Below, piece by piece: positions 25,219 to 38,217 of a DNA stretch of 64,000 nucleotides. The notes under the pieces were generated by a model. The model saw only the letters and a list, made by a program, of their open reading frames with translations, had not been told where the DNA came from and did no database searches. Each line of letters begins with the position of its first letter. The stretch's first letter is position 1. The stretch covers positions 1,809,501 to 1,873,500 of the forward strand of contig RCSZ01000008.1 of assembly GCA_014898425.1 (NCBI GenBank), written 5' to 3'. The position numbers were made by a program, and so were the translations under genes. The DNA is from Botryotinia globosa (lineage: Eukaryota > Ascomycota > Leotiomycetes > Helotiales > Sclerotiniaceae).

Positions 25219-28200
25219 ATGGGTCCCACTGGTCCTCCCCTTGGAGCAGCAATAATGTCATCAGGACGACCCAAATTCGAAAATGGCATGCCAGGTCCAG
25301 GTCCGGGTCCTAGACCACAGAATCTAAGCACATCTCGACGTGCTCCTCCCCTTCGGCATGCTCAGTCGAACTCTTCGCTATCTTCCAAAGTCCCGCCATC
25401 GCAAGGGCAAGTTGTCGCCTTAGTACGGGAATCTATGAACAAGGCTTTGGAGGAAAATATAGTGAAAGCTGCAGAGTCGAGCGCTGTCAGCAACGAGCTG
25501 ATGCCAGGAGTCACGATTGATTTGAGCCATAGACGTATACAAAGATTTCCAGAAGAGGTTGTCGACATCATAAAAGTCGAACTCGTACGGTATTTATAAT
25601 CTTTCATTCCTTGCAGGAGGCTTGGAACTTGTCTCACATGTTGCGCTCTTTCCAGCATCTCGGAAATTAAATATATTTTTTAATGATAGCTAATACATAT
25701 TGATGGTACAGACTTGCATTATCCCACAACGAGATCCAAACATTCCCCTCCAGGTTCGCAGAATGTACCTCGTTACGATATCTCAATCTTCGAAACAATA
25801 TCATTCGAGAATTCCCACCAGCAGTATGCAAGGTCAAAATAGCGTGAGGCAAGCTCAAAGACGCTGACTTTGTTTTAGATATGCCAGTTAACCTCTCTCG
25901 AAATTCTTGACCTTGGACGAAATAAACTACGGACGTTGCCACCAGGCATTATAAATTTGACATCATTGAAGGTTTTGTCCGTTCAAAGGAACAGGATCGA
26001 GGAACTTCCTTTATGTGTGGCAGAGATGACAACTCTACAAGTCCTGAAATTGGATGGGAATCCCCTGAGATTTCCACCTAAAGAGATCTTTCAAGCGCAA
26101 GCTTTGAACTCCCCTAGCGGCGGCCCCTTCCAAGAAGGTGACATGGACGACGTTACTGTCACAGCACAGGTCAAAAGATTCTTGAAGTCCAGAGCGGTGG
26201 GTCGACCCGAAACCGAATCTGGCGGAGAAGAATCGAGCGAGGGTACCGAGACTCCACGGCCTATTATGAAGCGTGTCGTGAGTGGTCGTTTTCCCATAAA
26301 GGTCGACGGCGTTCCCCCATCGCCAGCTCAACCTCGACCACCACCTATACCTTCTAGATCACACCAAAGAGGCTTCTCGCAACAAAATGCAGCGCTTCGG
26401 CGACCTGGCGTAATGCCTCTCACAATTGGAAGTACAAACGAAAGGGTTCGCAGTAACAGCGAGGGCCTTTTGCAGGCTAATCGTGATCGACCGGACCGCT
26501 CTTCAACGGATCGCTCGCGACGAATGGGTATCGTTTCAAGGAAGGCAGCGGAGTTAGGGACGGTTGATGAGACGAACAAATCGAATCGTTACAGTCTCCA
26601 CAACAGGGGCCTCAGTCATGGATCTGCCATGCAGGGTAATGGTACTGGGTCTCATGGCAATACGATTAGCCCAGCAAGTCCGGCAGATTCGGCGGGCCAG
26701 AGAGCTACCTACGTCCGCCGCTTATCAAGCTTACCGGAACGCAAACGAGAATCTACTTCTCCAGATCCTATTATTGAAGGGGCTAAAGGTGTATTGTACG
26801 CTTTGTTTCAAGTCCATCCTCTTATCGAAACCTTGATTGGCCTGGTTCGGAATCCTGGCGAGAAGAAGTCCACTTTGGAGAGGGTATTTTACAACGCCAA
26901 AACACATGTGGAAGAGCTAGATCAGGATGTTCAACGTTATGATTCTTACTCGGAGGAAGACGAGGAAGCTTCTCCTCGGTCCAACGAAAACGTGAAACGT
27001 GCCTGTTTGACTTGTGTTGGCGCATACATTCACGTATGCGCTCAATTATCACAAAATGTCGAGATTCTTCTCACTAATGGCGATCCTCGATACATTCGGA
27101 CCCTACTACTTCAATTATACGGAAGCGTAGCAGAAGTGCGAAATGCTGGCGCGAGCTTGTTTCCTCCTGGACAAAGTCGATCTGGTAGACATCTAGGAGG
27201 TAATCACGAGGTAGGATATCCAATCAGAGATAAATCAGTCACTCCGACACGAGAGAGGCCTGGCACGAACTTCAGATCGAGAAGTACGACTGTAATTCAA
27301 CATTCAAATAATCTACGAGTAGCGATAGATGCTCCCCCATCATTTGTCAGTGGAAATGGGCGTTCCGCAACTATGACAAGCGCTACTCCACGCTCTGGAG
27401 AATCATTTGGTTCAACAGGAACCAGTGGGCGTCTAGTGGGAGACTTTACTGAGGAGGATAAAATCTTTGAGAAGATCTTTCTTCGTCTACAGCAAACGTC
27501 AGAAATGGCTCTCAAAACTCTTCCAAATGTTAACGCCCATTTCGTCGGATCCATGCAAAAGAGTGCGATTTCAAGTAATGCAGACCACGGTAAACAATAC
27601 TGGCAAGTGTTAATACACAAATGCACGCACGCGTTATACATAGCGGATGCGCTTAAATCTCGTCTATCACAAATTAAATTGAAGGACCCTGATATCAGAG
27701 AGCAAAAGGGTTTCTGGGAGATTTGCTGGGCGATGGTAGATGTAAGTATACCCAATCATGATAACACAACATTATATACTAATACAGTCAGTCATATCTC
27801 GATTTAGTTACCAAAGTCAGGGAAGTGAAAGGCGTAATCAGCTTCATCCCGACTGAAATTATTGTTCTTCTTAGACCTCTTCAAAAGGCCATCAAAGAAA
27901 CAGGCTCAATGATTACAGCATCACCGTGGGGTTTTTTGGCAAATAGACAAGCAAATGGTGGTTCGAATGGCTCGTATACAACGCAATCACCTGCCTCCCA
28001 AGTCCCCTTACCGATGACTCCCCAGAGTGCAGCATTGGGACCAGCGGTTCAGGCAACTGTTCCATCTACTCCACAGAGTGTCTCTTTTGGTGCAATGTTT
28101 AATGGCAATGTTTATGAGCGCGCAGATACTTACTTGTCGAATGGATCAAGAACCGGTACCATGTCTTCTCAGCTAGGTGTTAATGATGGACCGACTATTA

Positions 28201-28262
28201 TGTTGAGCCCGTCGCATTATATGAATAATCGGTTTAACAGTAATGGGAAAGTCGCCTATTGA
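25219..28262 (+). CDS. sog2: RAM-pathway leucine-rich repeat protein SOG2
   Basis: Four exons, 25219..25589, 25712..25823, 25879..27741 and 27792..28262, encode 938 aa. Introns have donors GTATTT, GTATGC and GTAAGT; the last has branch ACTAATAC and all keep frame. Residues about 98-215 form leucine-rich repeats (LALSHNEIQTFP, LRYLNLRNNIIREFPPA, LEILDLGRNKLRTLPP, LQVLKLDGNPL). From about 380 the SOG2 domain follows (GVLYALFQVHPLIETLIGL, CLTCVGAYIHVCAQLSQN, FWEICWAMVDSYLDLVTKVR). In yeast, Sog2 works with Kic1, Hym1, Tao3 and Cbk1-Mob2 to control polarity and cell separation. The Ser/Pro/Arg-rich linker is probably disordered. The start is the first ATG in a frame open well upstream. Confidence 0.93.
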
Positions 28263-29659
28263 AACTGAGGCTTATTCCATGAGTCATACCTTTGGGTATC
28301 TCAATATCGGATGAGACGCACTATCCTGGTTGTTTCTGGTCAGTTTGTTTGGTATCGGAATATCGGCGGGACTCTTCTATCGGGCATATAAAGTTTAAAG
28401 TTTTAAATGAATGAATGGGGCGAGAAATGAGAGGATGGATTTTCATATTTGGCGTGAATGATACGGAAGGAAAGGAACGGAAGGCTTACAACTGGATCGA
28501 ATGGGATGGGTTGAAGTCATCGAAGGCAATTTTTCAATCATAGCATATACCACTGTCATTAGCGTTTTGATCATTTAAAGAGTTTTGATTATTTTTGGTA
28601 ACTTTTGGGGGAATGTATGGATTAGATGTTGGCGTGTTTTATACGATGGATGTATGGATGGGTGTAGGAATACTGAAATTCGAGGGGCGTTATTGATTGG
28701 GTGCATGGTTTGGTGCTCTGGGGGTTGTTTTAGTTTTAGGTTTAGATTTAGCGTGGAGATTGATTTGTAGGGTGAGAGATGTTGTATGTTAGATGTTTTG
28801 ATAGGGGAGTGTAGGTTTGTGGTCAAGAGGAGGATATAAAGAGGAAAGAGCAGAAACGGGGAAGTGAATATGGGAATGTGGATTTGGGGTGTAGGGTGCG
28901 GGGTAGAAGGACGGTGTGTACTGGACTAGAAGGATTTGGCATAGGTTGGGATTAAACAATTCAATCTGACACTTTCATATCCAGGGTGAAGGATAGAAGA
29001 GGATGATGAAGCGGAATGGGTAGAAAGCGTGGTATATACAAGAGATTGAGCACTCACCAAGCACTGAAGGCATAGGTTGCCGGCTAGGTTGCCGGCTATT
29101 GTTAGATTGAAGTTACAGAAGGGTGTGCGATGGAAGTCGTTCTCCAGAGGTAGTGGAGCAGTGGGGTTAGATGGATTATATGATTGAGATGAGATAGATA
29201 GAGAAGGAGAAGGAGAAGGAGAATAGCTATATATCTAGGATTATCAGTTCATGCAGTCAGTATAAATATACGAATACGATTATTGAATGAATAAATAAGG
29301 AATGAGATTATATGGACCTAGGTTTATATATGTGTGTGTGTGTGTGTATATGGAAAATTGATGAATGGATAATGTGAGGGTGGGATCTTGAGTGCTATCA
29401 TACAATGTAATATGAATTGTGAAGCTTGAGAGTTTGAAAGAGTAGAGTATCAAAACATCAAAAACAGAATTGTATATTTACTACCTGGGTAGATGATTCA
29501 GAAGATGGGATTTACTAGAGTCACTAGGAGGGAGGGAGTTGGTAATTAGTAGTTGGTAGTGGGTAGGTTTTTAAGATTTTGGGGATTGGGGATTGGAGTG
29601 GATTGAATTGGGAGAGAGGAATTGGATTGAATTGTGCTGTGCTGGTAAGTATTTGAACT
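28263..29659. other. 3' UTR and low-complexity intergenic DNA
   Basis: G/T-rich sequence downstream of SOG2, with a duplicated TAGGTTGCCGGC near 29071-29096, a GT run at 29331-29347 and GGAGAA repeats near 29205. No gene is supported. Confidence 0.5.
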
Positions 29660-29724
29660 TTGAATTTTGGAGAATGAATTTTGGAGAATGAATTTTGGAG
29701 AGTGGATTTTGGAGAGTGGATTTT
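29660..29724. repeat. 14-bp tandem repeat
   Basis: About 4.5 copies of a GAATTTTGGAGAAT-type unit, the later copies diverging to GGATTTTGGAGAGT. Confidence 0.75.
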
Positions 29725-29738
29725 AAAGAATGAGATGA

Positions 29739-29932
29739 TAGAAAGAATAGAAAGACTAGAAAGAATAGAAAGAATAGAGAGAATAGAAAGAATAGAGAGA
29801 ATAGAGAGAATAGAGAGAATAGAGAGAATAGAGAGAATAGAGAGAATAGAGAGAATAGAGAGAATAGAGAGAATAGAGAGAATAGAGAGAATAGAGAGAA
29901 TAGAGAGAATAGAAAGAATAGAATAAACGAGA
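29739..29932. repeat. 9-bp minisatellite (AGAATAGAG)n
   Basis: About 21 copies, nearly perfect in the centre and diverging at the edges (AGAAAGAAT variants). It creates a spurious frame of IER tripeptides. Confidence 0.9.
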
Positions 29933-30085
29933 TTTATAAAAGGGTTAAAAATATCATATATAGGTACATAGATAGAAGTAATAATAGAAGTAATAAAAGA
30001 AGAAAAAAGAAAGAAAAAAAGAAGAAAAAAGAGATTTATACTCGTTTTGAAATATGAAATATGAATTTGTAGATAGATTATTATT

Positions 30086-30276
30086 TATATTATATTATAT
30101 TATATTATATTATATTATATTATATTATATTATATTATATTATATTATATTATATTATATTATATTATATTATATTATATTATATTATATTATATTATAT
30201 TATATTATATTATATTATATTATATTATATTATATTATATTATATTATATTATATTATATTATATTATATTATATT
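30086..30276. repeat. 5-bp microsatellite (TATAT)n
   Basis: About 38 uninterrupted copies of a TTATA-type pentamer over about 190 bp. Perfection suggests recent expansion or active slippage. Confidence 0.93.
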
Positions 30277-30303
30277 CTAAACTCTATATTACGAGCTTTT
30301 TTC

Positions 30304-30368
30304 GGCCCTTCGGGGCTAAAAATAACAACGGGCTCGCTAACGCTCTCCGTAGTTATTTTTCACGCCCC
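30304..30368. repeat. GC-rich double hairpin between microsatellites
   Basis: GCCC-TTCG-GGGC (30305-30316) forms a short stem with a TTCG tetraloop. AAAAATAAC (30318-30326) pairs with GTTATTTTT (30352-30360), enclosing a GC-rich loop. GGGG/CCCC flanks sit at 30312-30315 and 30365-30368. It is the only GC-rich patch in about 2 kb of A/T DNA. Function unknown; it resembles double-hairpin elements known from some fungal mitochondrial genomes. Confidence 0.55.
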
Positions 30369-30442
30369 TCAGGACCTACGTTTATATTTGTATTATATAG
30401 CTTTTAGAATTCTAAAAATAAATAAGATTTATATTTTTATAT

Positions 30443-30591
<149 letters not shown>

Positions 30592-30890
30592 CTTTATTAA
30601 CCTCTAGCTTTTAGCTTATATAAAAATATTAAAGGTATAATTAAACCTCAAAATCTTATAAACCTCAAAATCTTATAAACCTCAAAACCTCAAAACCTTA
30701 TAAATCTTATAATTCTTTTTCTAATTCTTTTTTTCTAATTCTTTTTTTTCTAATTCTTTTTTATTTTTATTTTTAATTCTTTTTTTTAATTATTTTTTAA
30801 TACTCTATTTAATTATTTTTCTAATTTCTATTGTTTTAATTTCTATTTCTCTAATTTCTGTTTCTCTAATTTCTATTTCTCTAATAACTC

Positions 30891-31029
30891 TAATAAATCT
30901 AATAAATCTAATAAATCTAATAAATCTAATAAATCTAATAAATCTAATAAATCTAATAAATCTAATAAATCTAATAAATCTAATAAATCTAATAAATCTA
31001 ATAAATCTAATAAATCTAATAAATCTAAT
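30891..31029. repeat. 9-bp array (AATAAATCT)n, copy A
   Basis: About 15 perfect units inside satellite unit A. Confidence 0.9.
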
Positions 31030-31541
31030 CCCTTCTCTTTTCTTTCTAATCTCTTCTCTTATCTCTTTTATTACTAATCAAATCTGAACCAATCAGAATT
31101 GTATTAGCAACTTTTTATTGCAAAATCAACTAAACAATTAATATATTAATAATAACTCTTTTTTTTATATAAAAATAATATTATTTAAAAGCTATTAATA
31201 CAAAGAATATAAAAATATCAATTAATTATATTTCATAAATCATTTATAACTACTGTACCTATTAATAATAATATCTAATCGAGATTAGGATTTTGATATT
31301 CGCCGCACAAACCTTATATACTTTCTAAACCAATCAGCTTCCAATTATAAACCATATTTTAAATCCTGTATATTAGGGATTCTTTTCTTAAATTCTTTTT
31401 TTAATTCTTTTCTTTTAATTTTTTTCTAATTTTTTTATTTTTTCTTTTTAATTCTTTTTTTAATTCTTTTTTAATTCTCTTTTTAATTCTTTTTCTAATT
31501 TCTATTATTTTTTTCTATTTTTTTTTCTATTTTTTTTTCTC

Positions 31542-31716
31542 TAATAAATCTAATAAATCTAATAAATCTAATAAATCTAATAAATCTAATAAATCTAATA
31601 AATCTAATAAATCTAATAAATCTAATAAATCTAATAAATCTAATAAATCTAATAAATCTAATAAATCTAATAAATCTAATAAATCTAATAAATCTAATAA
31701 ATCTAATAAATCTAAT
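31542..31716. repeat. 9-bp array (AATAAATCT)n, copy B
   Basis: About 19 perfect units inside satellite unit B. Same unit as copy A but a different copy number. Confidence 0.9.
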
Positions 31717-32230
31717 CCCTTCCCTTTTCTAATTCCTCTTTTCTTTCTAATCTCTTTTTTTATCTCTCTTATTACTAATCAAATCTGAACCAATTAGAAT
31801 TGTGTTAGCAACTTTTTATTGAACTTTTTATTACAAAATCAATTAAATAATTGATATATTAATAACAACTCTTTTTTTATATATAAAAATAATATCATTA
31901 AAAAGCTATTAATTCAAAGAATACAAAAATATCAATTAATTATATTTCATAAATCATTTAAAACTACTGTACCTAATAATAATATCTAATCAAGATTAGG
32001 ATTTTGATGTTCGCCGCACGGGGCATCCGTACTTTTTCTCGACCAATCAGCTTCCAGTTATGAACCGTGTTTTAAATCCTGTATGTTAGGGATAAATTTC
32101 AAGATGTGTTTTCTAAGATGCGTTTTCTGAGATATTTTATTAATAACTTACTTATTTACTTACTCACTTACTCACTACAATCTCCTATTACACCTCACCT
32201 CACCTCACCTCACCAAAACTCAGCACAAAT

Positions 32231-32345
32231 CGAGTCAGGTCGAGTCAGGCCGAGTCAAGTCAAGTCAAGTCGAGTCAAGTCAAGTCGAGTCAAGTCAAGT
32301 CGAGTCAAGTCAAGTCGAGTCAAGTCAAGTCGAGTCAAGTCAAGC
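32231..32345. repeat. 15-bp minisatellite (GAGTCAAGTCAAGTC)n
   Basis: About seven copies. The first copies carry GAGTCAGGTC variants. Just upstream is a short CACCT run (32194-32213). Confidence 0.88.
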
Positions 32346-33856
32346 CTAGTACATCTACATCTAAATCTACATCGCACAACCATAACCACAACATGCCACT
32401 GCACCAGAAATCCCACATTCTTCATCCACAAACAGAAACACAAACCCCACCACACCCCATCACACCACATAATCCATCACTATCCATTGCAGCATCACCA
32501 AACCATACGTATCATCACACCAAACTCATACATACACACACACATACACTGTTCACTACTCACTACAACTATATGCACATGCACATCCACATCCACGCCT
32601 CCCCGCGCAAGCATACTGCAGTACTCACCCAAAGCATGCGTAGCACGTGTTGCACCTAGCACACCATTCTGACAGTCCGCTGCATACATCGCGGCATTGA
32701 GCCTTGAAGGCTTTAGACAGGTGTGATGATTGGCAATTCCAACGGATTTTCTGAGAGGAAGACTTTTTTCACCATGGTGGCGATGGGGATGAGGATGTGG
32801 GTATCCGTCAAGTGCCTCTTGTGATATGTGTGGGGATGAATTGCAATTTGTATTGGATGTTAGTCTTCGCCACGTGCATTATGTAGATTTTTATGGTTTG
32901 ATGGGATGTAATGGATGAATGAATGAATTAAAGAATAGGAGGTAATGAATGATTGGGAGACGATGATGGAGCGAGAATGATTGGACGACGATGAATAGAT
33001 TAAAATGCATCTTGACTAAAGAGCTAGAAAATTCGGGAAACCGCAGGATCGCAGGAAATTATGTGACTCACTCTATTTCGCCTTTACATTTGAATACTTT
33101 CATGTGATGTATAGAGAATGGACTTGTCTGTGCAAATATTACCCGTGTATGGAGCCAGATGAAAGTATGGAATTATCATTCATTCGCCAAGAACTGACGT
33201 TCACTCGATTCATCACATCTGCATAGATATTGTTCCGAAATGCGGACTCGAGCCCCAAAGCATTCCATAGGTATTTAATGTTCCTTCGTCTTCTGTCGAC
33301 TCGAGTATCAAGTAGCAAGTAAGCAGTTGTGAAACCACACTTGAGGATGAACCGCATCTTCGATTCTGCACATGGCTTGGAAAAGCAAGAAAGAATTCGA
33401 GGACCAAGCGTTTTGAGTAACACCTTGACTATCTCCGAATCCAATAGAAACTTTGATTCGTGAGCCTGTCAAGTGTGAAAAAATACATGTAACCTTTATG
33501 GTATATACGTCACATTTATCAATATCGATAATATGTCGTGAAGTATGAGGTTGGCTGAAATTCGACATTCTTCCGAGTCCGCCCGCGCGCAAAGTAATAT
33601 ATTGCCTTGAAATCTATTGTATGCAAGTGCAAGCAAGGACGTATTAATTCCAATTCATTTAGCGCATAGATCATTAATTCCGAGACGTGTGTTTTCAATA
33701 CCGCGACGTAGCGCAAAAATGCAAGGACATCCATTTTGAAACGAAGATGGCTTGGGAAAAGTATAATGAGGATTATCCTTGATTCAATAAACTTTTAAAA
33801 GGATGGAGTCGATAACAACTGTTCATCTCATCGTCGGATGGTAATGATACGGGTAC

Positions 33857-33890
33857 GAGAAATGAGAAATGAGAAATGAGAAATGAGAAC
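33857..33890. repeat. Heptamer array (GAGAAAT)n
   Basis: Four perfect 7-bp copies plus a partial fifth. Confidence 0.85.
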
Positions 33891-34829
33891 TGGACCATCA
33901 AAGCATGCGGAAAACTTCATGCCGTAACTCCCGGATTTCCAAATATTGAAACTGGCCCCCCCCCCAGACCTTTGGATAGGTAGCTTGGTAATATCAAGAT
34001 GGCAGAAAATGATAAGAAATGGATAAAATGAAGGGGGAAAAGAAAAATCAATTGTTTATCATTTAAATTGATATGCAAAGTGAACCTTGAAAATATTGAC
34101 GGCGATTAATAAATTACGAACAAGTGGTGGCTGAGATTGTGAGGCCCGAGAAAGGGTTCATATGAGGGAGGCAAGACGGATCCATGAATAAGCTGGAAAC
34201 CAAGAACTTCTTTGAAAGTCATCGGCGCATTTTCCAAAGTTGTAACTTCTCTGGCAACTTGAGTCATTCGTTGCGTCGTCCAAGGGGGGTGCAGGAGGAG
34301 CATGTAGGAGCATGTAGGATCTTACTGATCTTACTTTCACAGTCCCACGTCGTCTCGTCTCGTATGTTATGTATGGTAAGATTAGGATAGTAACCTTCAA
34401 GAGTTGCCCGAGATATACGAGTCCATGGTATGGTATGGAGGTCGTACTCGATTGTAACCAAGTACAAGTGTGTATGTAGGTTTGAGTCGCTTGGAGGAAT
34501 CTCAGAGTCTTAGAATCTGACCACATTGATTTCCAAACATCGCGAGACTTTTGCTTCCAAAGATATCCATGGATTCATTCAAACACAAACACGTGATGAT
34601 GAGATAAGATGAGATGGAATGTCCGAGACTCGTCCGTTCCCTTTGTGGCGCAAAATCTCGCACGCCTCACTTTTTCGGGGCCGGGGGTGGAAGCGTCCAC
34701 GGCTCCAGCTGTTTTTGATTTTAACTTTTCTCTCGAGTCGATCTCCAAAACTATCGATGTTTGATCCATAATCTTCCACCATGACACCAAAGTTTCATAT
34801 TTTGGTAGCCGCAGAAACCCCTGATTGTT

Positions 34830-34878
34830 ACTAGAAACTAGAAACTAGCAACTAGCAACTAGCAACTAGAAACTAGAA
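34830..34878. repeat. Heptamer array (ACTAGAA/ACTAGCA)n
   Basis: Seven 7-bp copies alternating between two variants in blocks: two ACTAGAA, three ACTAGCA, two ACTAGAA. Confidence 0.9.
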
Positions 34879-36857
34879 ACTTATGTTACTGCTACCAATG
34901 CATTCTTCGGTAGCCTCGAACCTCTTTCGGGCGACTTTCCGTTCGCAGGGAGTGGATAGGTAAGGCGGAGGCGATAGTGAAAGGGGAGGGAAGGAGGGGG
35001 AAAGAATTCGTTCGATAAACGAAACAAACAAACAGAACTTGATCTTTCCGCTTCTTGCGTGTGTTTGCATATCGATTTCATATTAGACTGTGATCAGATA
35101 GTACGTCTAGTAAGGAGGTACCCAAGTATGCCAATGTCCGTCTCTCGTGAGCTTTGCAGCGAGTTAATATATCGGACCCATCTCTTATAGTAATGTACGT
35201 GTTGAGTACGACATGGACGTGGAGGTTGCAAAAATTGAAAAGATGTGTGGAATTGTGCTTGATGAGTTTGACCTGGTCTTTCTTACGTGTGAGATAGGTG
35301 ACGAGCGACGGGCTTGCCGATGTTGTGACTACGTTGTGTATAGATTCTCATATACGAAGTAACAGTGTGAGCCCTGCGAGGAACACCAAGTCTCGCAAGT
35401 GAGTTGGAAAAGACGGGAGAGAGTTTTATACACGTAGATATGTTGCAATGCCTCTGTTGTCATAGGAGCCCGTCCTTCTTCAAGAATTCCCGTTGTTCAA
35501 AGGAAGAGGAGTGTCTGAGATAACATTCGGTTGAATCTATTTTCCGTGTCCCCGGGCGTCATCTGAATAAATGTACGTAGTAGTAAGAGGTGAGCATTGG
35601 AGAAAGGGCTTGTAGGATCATGAACAGCTTTTCGGCATCGGTCATATTACAGTTTGAGAATCGAAATCTGACGCCCCTGGCGACGCCCTGCATCGGTGGA
35701 AAATGACCTGAGGATTAAAACCTTGATGCTCCTGAACGGCGACCTTTGCAAATTCAGCTACTGCTGCATAGTTATGTTTTCAGATGGTAAGGCTGCGTGC
35801 AGTAATGATGGTGTCCCTACCCGAGTTGGAACGTTTCTTTGGTTAAGCATTGATCCGTTGGATGAGAAGCTCCCGTCCATTTTGGCCACGATCTAATTTT
35901 GTAATTTTTTTGCTTTCGTTGGCCCTGTTGTGCTGAGAAGCTGATACGGATGTATCTTTCAGTTTGTTTCGAAGAAGACTGTAGGGAATATCCTTTCGGG
36001 GGCCAACAAGTCAATACTGTAGCTTCTAGAAGGAAATGGAGAGATTGTCGATGATCAAGCCTCGAGGATACCCATGGCTACTTGTGAGCGCGAGGCTGAA
36101 GAAGAGGGGACAATCCAGCACCCAGTCAATTGGTAGGGGTCTAACCTCTTATGACATAAACATGAACCCGACCACAAGGGTTTGGAATCCCAGCAGATCG
36201 AATTGGGACAAGCGCAATACTCTGTAGAATCCAAGTACTGTATCAGAGATGTGGTTTGGTAGCGGAAGATATCAGGCGAGACGGCTCAGACCGTCAGGCG
36301 AGACGAGGGATTGATGGATAAGGATTAAAAAGCGAGAAAAGGCGGTAGTTGCGGTTGCGGGATTCCTAATTGTTACATACTACTGATGAGTCTGTGTGCG
36401 TGTCTGTAGAGTAATACTGTACCTGGTTCGAGCCTGGATAGATACTATTGTACACCCCCGACCCGACTCCATAGCACGGCTGCAGATTGTTCAAAAGAGA
36501 AGGGAAAATAAAATGACTTTGAACAAGGGGTTTAGCACATGGAGTCCAAAACTCTAATAATGATAATGATAATAATAAGGCCTGGAACCAGCCTAGAAGA
36601 GCCTAGTATTGATCGATCCTGGTTATTAAGGCTGTACCGAGTACAGCTAAAGGATCTAGAGAGAGTATAGAATACGTACGATACGAAATATAGGGTGTGG
36701 TATCATGTATGCGGACTGTTCTTCTGTTCTTACTTGGCCTTTATACTACTTCTTAGGTATGTATGGATTCTGGAGTCTGTTCGGAGTCAAGCTGGCTGAG
36801 GCTGGATGATAATATATACATTAGCTGCATCGGTTTCTCCGACATTCCACACTGCTT

Positions 36858-36942
36858 CTGAGATCTGAGATCTGAGATCTGAGTTTTGAATTCTGAGTTC
36901 TCAAGTTTTCAAGTTTTCAAGTTCTCAAGTTCTCAAGTTCTC
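36858..36942. repeat. Heptamer array (CTGAGAT)n followed by an octamer array
   Basis: Three CTGAGAT copies with decaying variants to about 36900, then about five 8-bp copies of CAAGTTTT/CAAGTTCT. Confidence 0.8.
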
Positions 36943-37649
36943 TCCCTCACACTTGATCAACGAGTCAGCATCTCGCATTGGCGTATGGATGCGTGTATCA
37001 TCAGCAGCATGAAAGGTAATCTTCAACGTCCACCAAGGCTAAGATTAACCAAACTCACTAGAAAGTTTACTAAATCCTTGATTGGCTGGGGATTCCTCTA
37101 GGATGTGATCACTTACAAGTTACTATGTACTTACCACTTACCTAGGCTCCTGGGTGCTATATCATACGGGCCACAGCTGATTCCTTCCCTTACTACATCC
37201 TTCTTCCAAGGTCTGTCTGCCTAGGGAATTCCAAGGAAGATCTAATAACCGTTGAAATCTAAGTTTCCAAATGGGGGAGTGTGACCTCTAATTTGGATGC
37301 CGAAGAGTGCAATGAAATGTCGTGATATCATGGAAATCGTGGGTAGGTAGGTATATGTGAGAATCAGATCCATCTCTGCATGCTTCCCAGGAGTCTGACC
37401 CATTTCACCAATCACCTTTCAAGTATGGGCCGCGCGCCTGCTTTCACTGCCGATGCGAAAGCAAGGCTGCTGCATATGCACATGCAGGCAATAAATAAAT
37501 TGGGCGTATTGAAATGACATTAAATATGAGATAGGAGGCGTTAACTTTTCAGGAACTTTCGGTGATCCCTCAGCTAACCTTAACTGTTGGTGTGCAAAAT
37601 AATGAAGATGTGGATTGGCGGCCGTGACGGTGAAGGCGACGGTGGCAAG

Positions 37650-37721
37650 TGTATGTGTGTGTGTGTGTGTGTGTAGGTATGTATATATGTGTGTGTATGT
37701 AGGTATGTATATATGTGTGTA
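37650..37721. repeat. GT-rich microsatellite with GTAGGTATGTATATAT repeats
   Basis: A (GT)n run, then two copies of a GTAGGTATGTATATATGTGT-like unit. Confidence 0.8.
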
Positions 37722-38161
37722 CTGTCCATGTAGGTGTGTATTGTAATATTGTCTAGAGAGGAGTGAAAAAGAAAGCAGTAGAAATGATGTCAAATCACGC
37801 AACTAAATAAACCAACTAACTATATACTCTGGAGTAGATCGAACCATACAGACGGAAAGAGGACTTTGTCAAGAATCTCTCTAACCTGGAAACTCTCGAC
37901 CTGCTAGGTAGGTGTGAGGTTGAGTATATGTTATATGTTAAATAGTATATAGTATATGCACACCCACCACGGGAGTACAGACTGTACAGTAGGAGGATTG
38001 TATCCAAGCCGATCTGGTTGGTAGATAGTATTGACTCGTGTGTGGGGGAGGCGAGCATGGCTATTGAAATATCTGGACCAGCTGAGGAATAGAATACTAA
38101 AGGATGCAGGTACTAAAAAGAAGTTACTAAAGAAGTTACTAGAGAGGTTACCTAGACATGG

Positions 38162-38217
38162 TTTACTTTTTACTTTTTACCTTTTACTTTGGACTTCTGA
38201 CTTTGAACTTCTTACTC
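38162..38217. repeat. Degenerate heptamer array (TTTACTT)n
   Basis: Eight consecutive 7-bp units, the first four close to TTTACTT and the rest sharing ACTT (TGGACTT, CTGACTT, TGAACTT, CTTACTC). Followed by CTTATC- and CTTCC-type repeats to about 38300. Confidence 0.75.

Larger units (their letters stand above)
30700..32093. repeat. Tandem duplication of a ~700-bp A/T satellite block
   Basis: Unit A (about 30700-31380) and unit B (about 31381-32093) share one order. First is a TTCTTTTTCTAATT-rich tract, then an (AATAAATCT)n array. A unique-looking tail of about 350 bp follows (ACTAATCAAATCTGAACCAA near its start, TTTTAAATCCTGTA near its end). Unit A differs from B mainly by transitions that raise A/T content, several as TG to TA. 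No coding capacity. It could be a tandemly duplicated relic of a transposon. Confidence 0.8.

Noticed and set aside
30891..31716. Regular repeats that might suggest a CRISPR array
   Set aside because: Units are contiguous with no unique spacers, and the genome is eukaryotic.
32106..32672. 188-aa frame with VKSSR repeats
   Set aside because: Overlaps the 15-bp minisatellite, and the remainder is His/Thr-rich translation of CA-rich DNA.
33139..33444. 101-aa minus-strand frame
   Set aside because: Begins at a non-ATG codon, has no recognisable domain and is surrounded by equally short random frames.
36424..36440. GGTTCGAGCC, a tRNA B-box-like word
   Set aside because: No A box at the right distance and no cloverleaf or acceptor-stem complement in the flanks.
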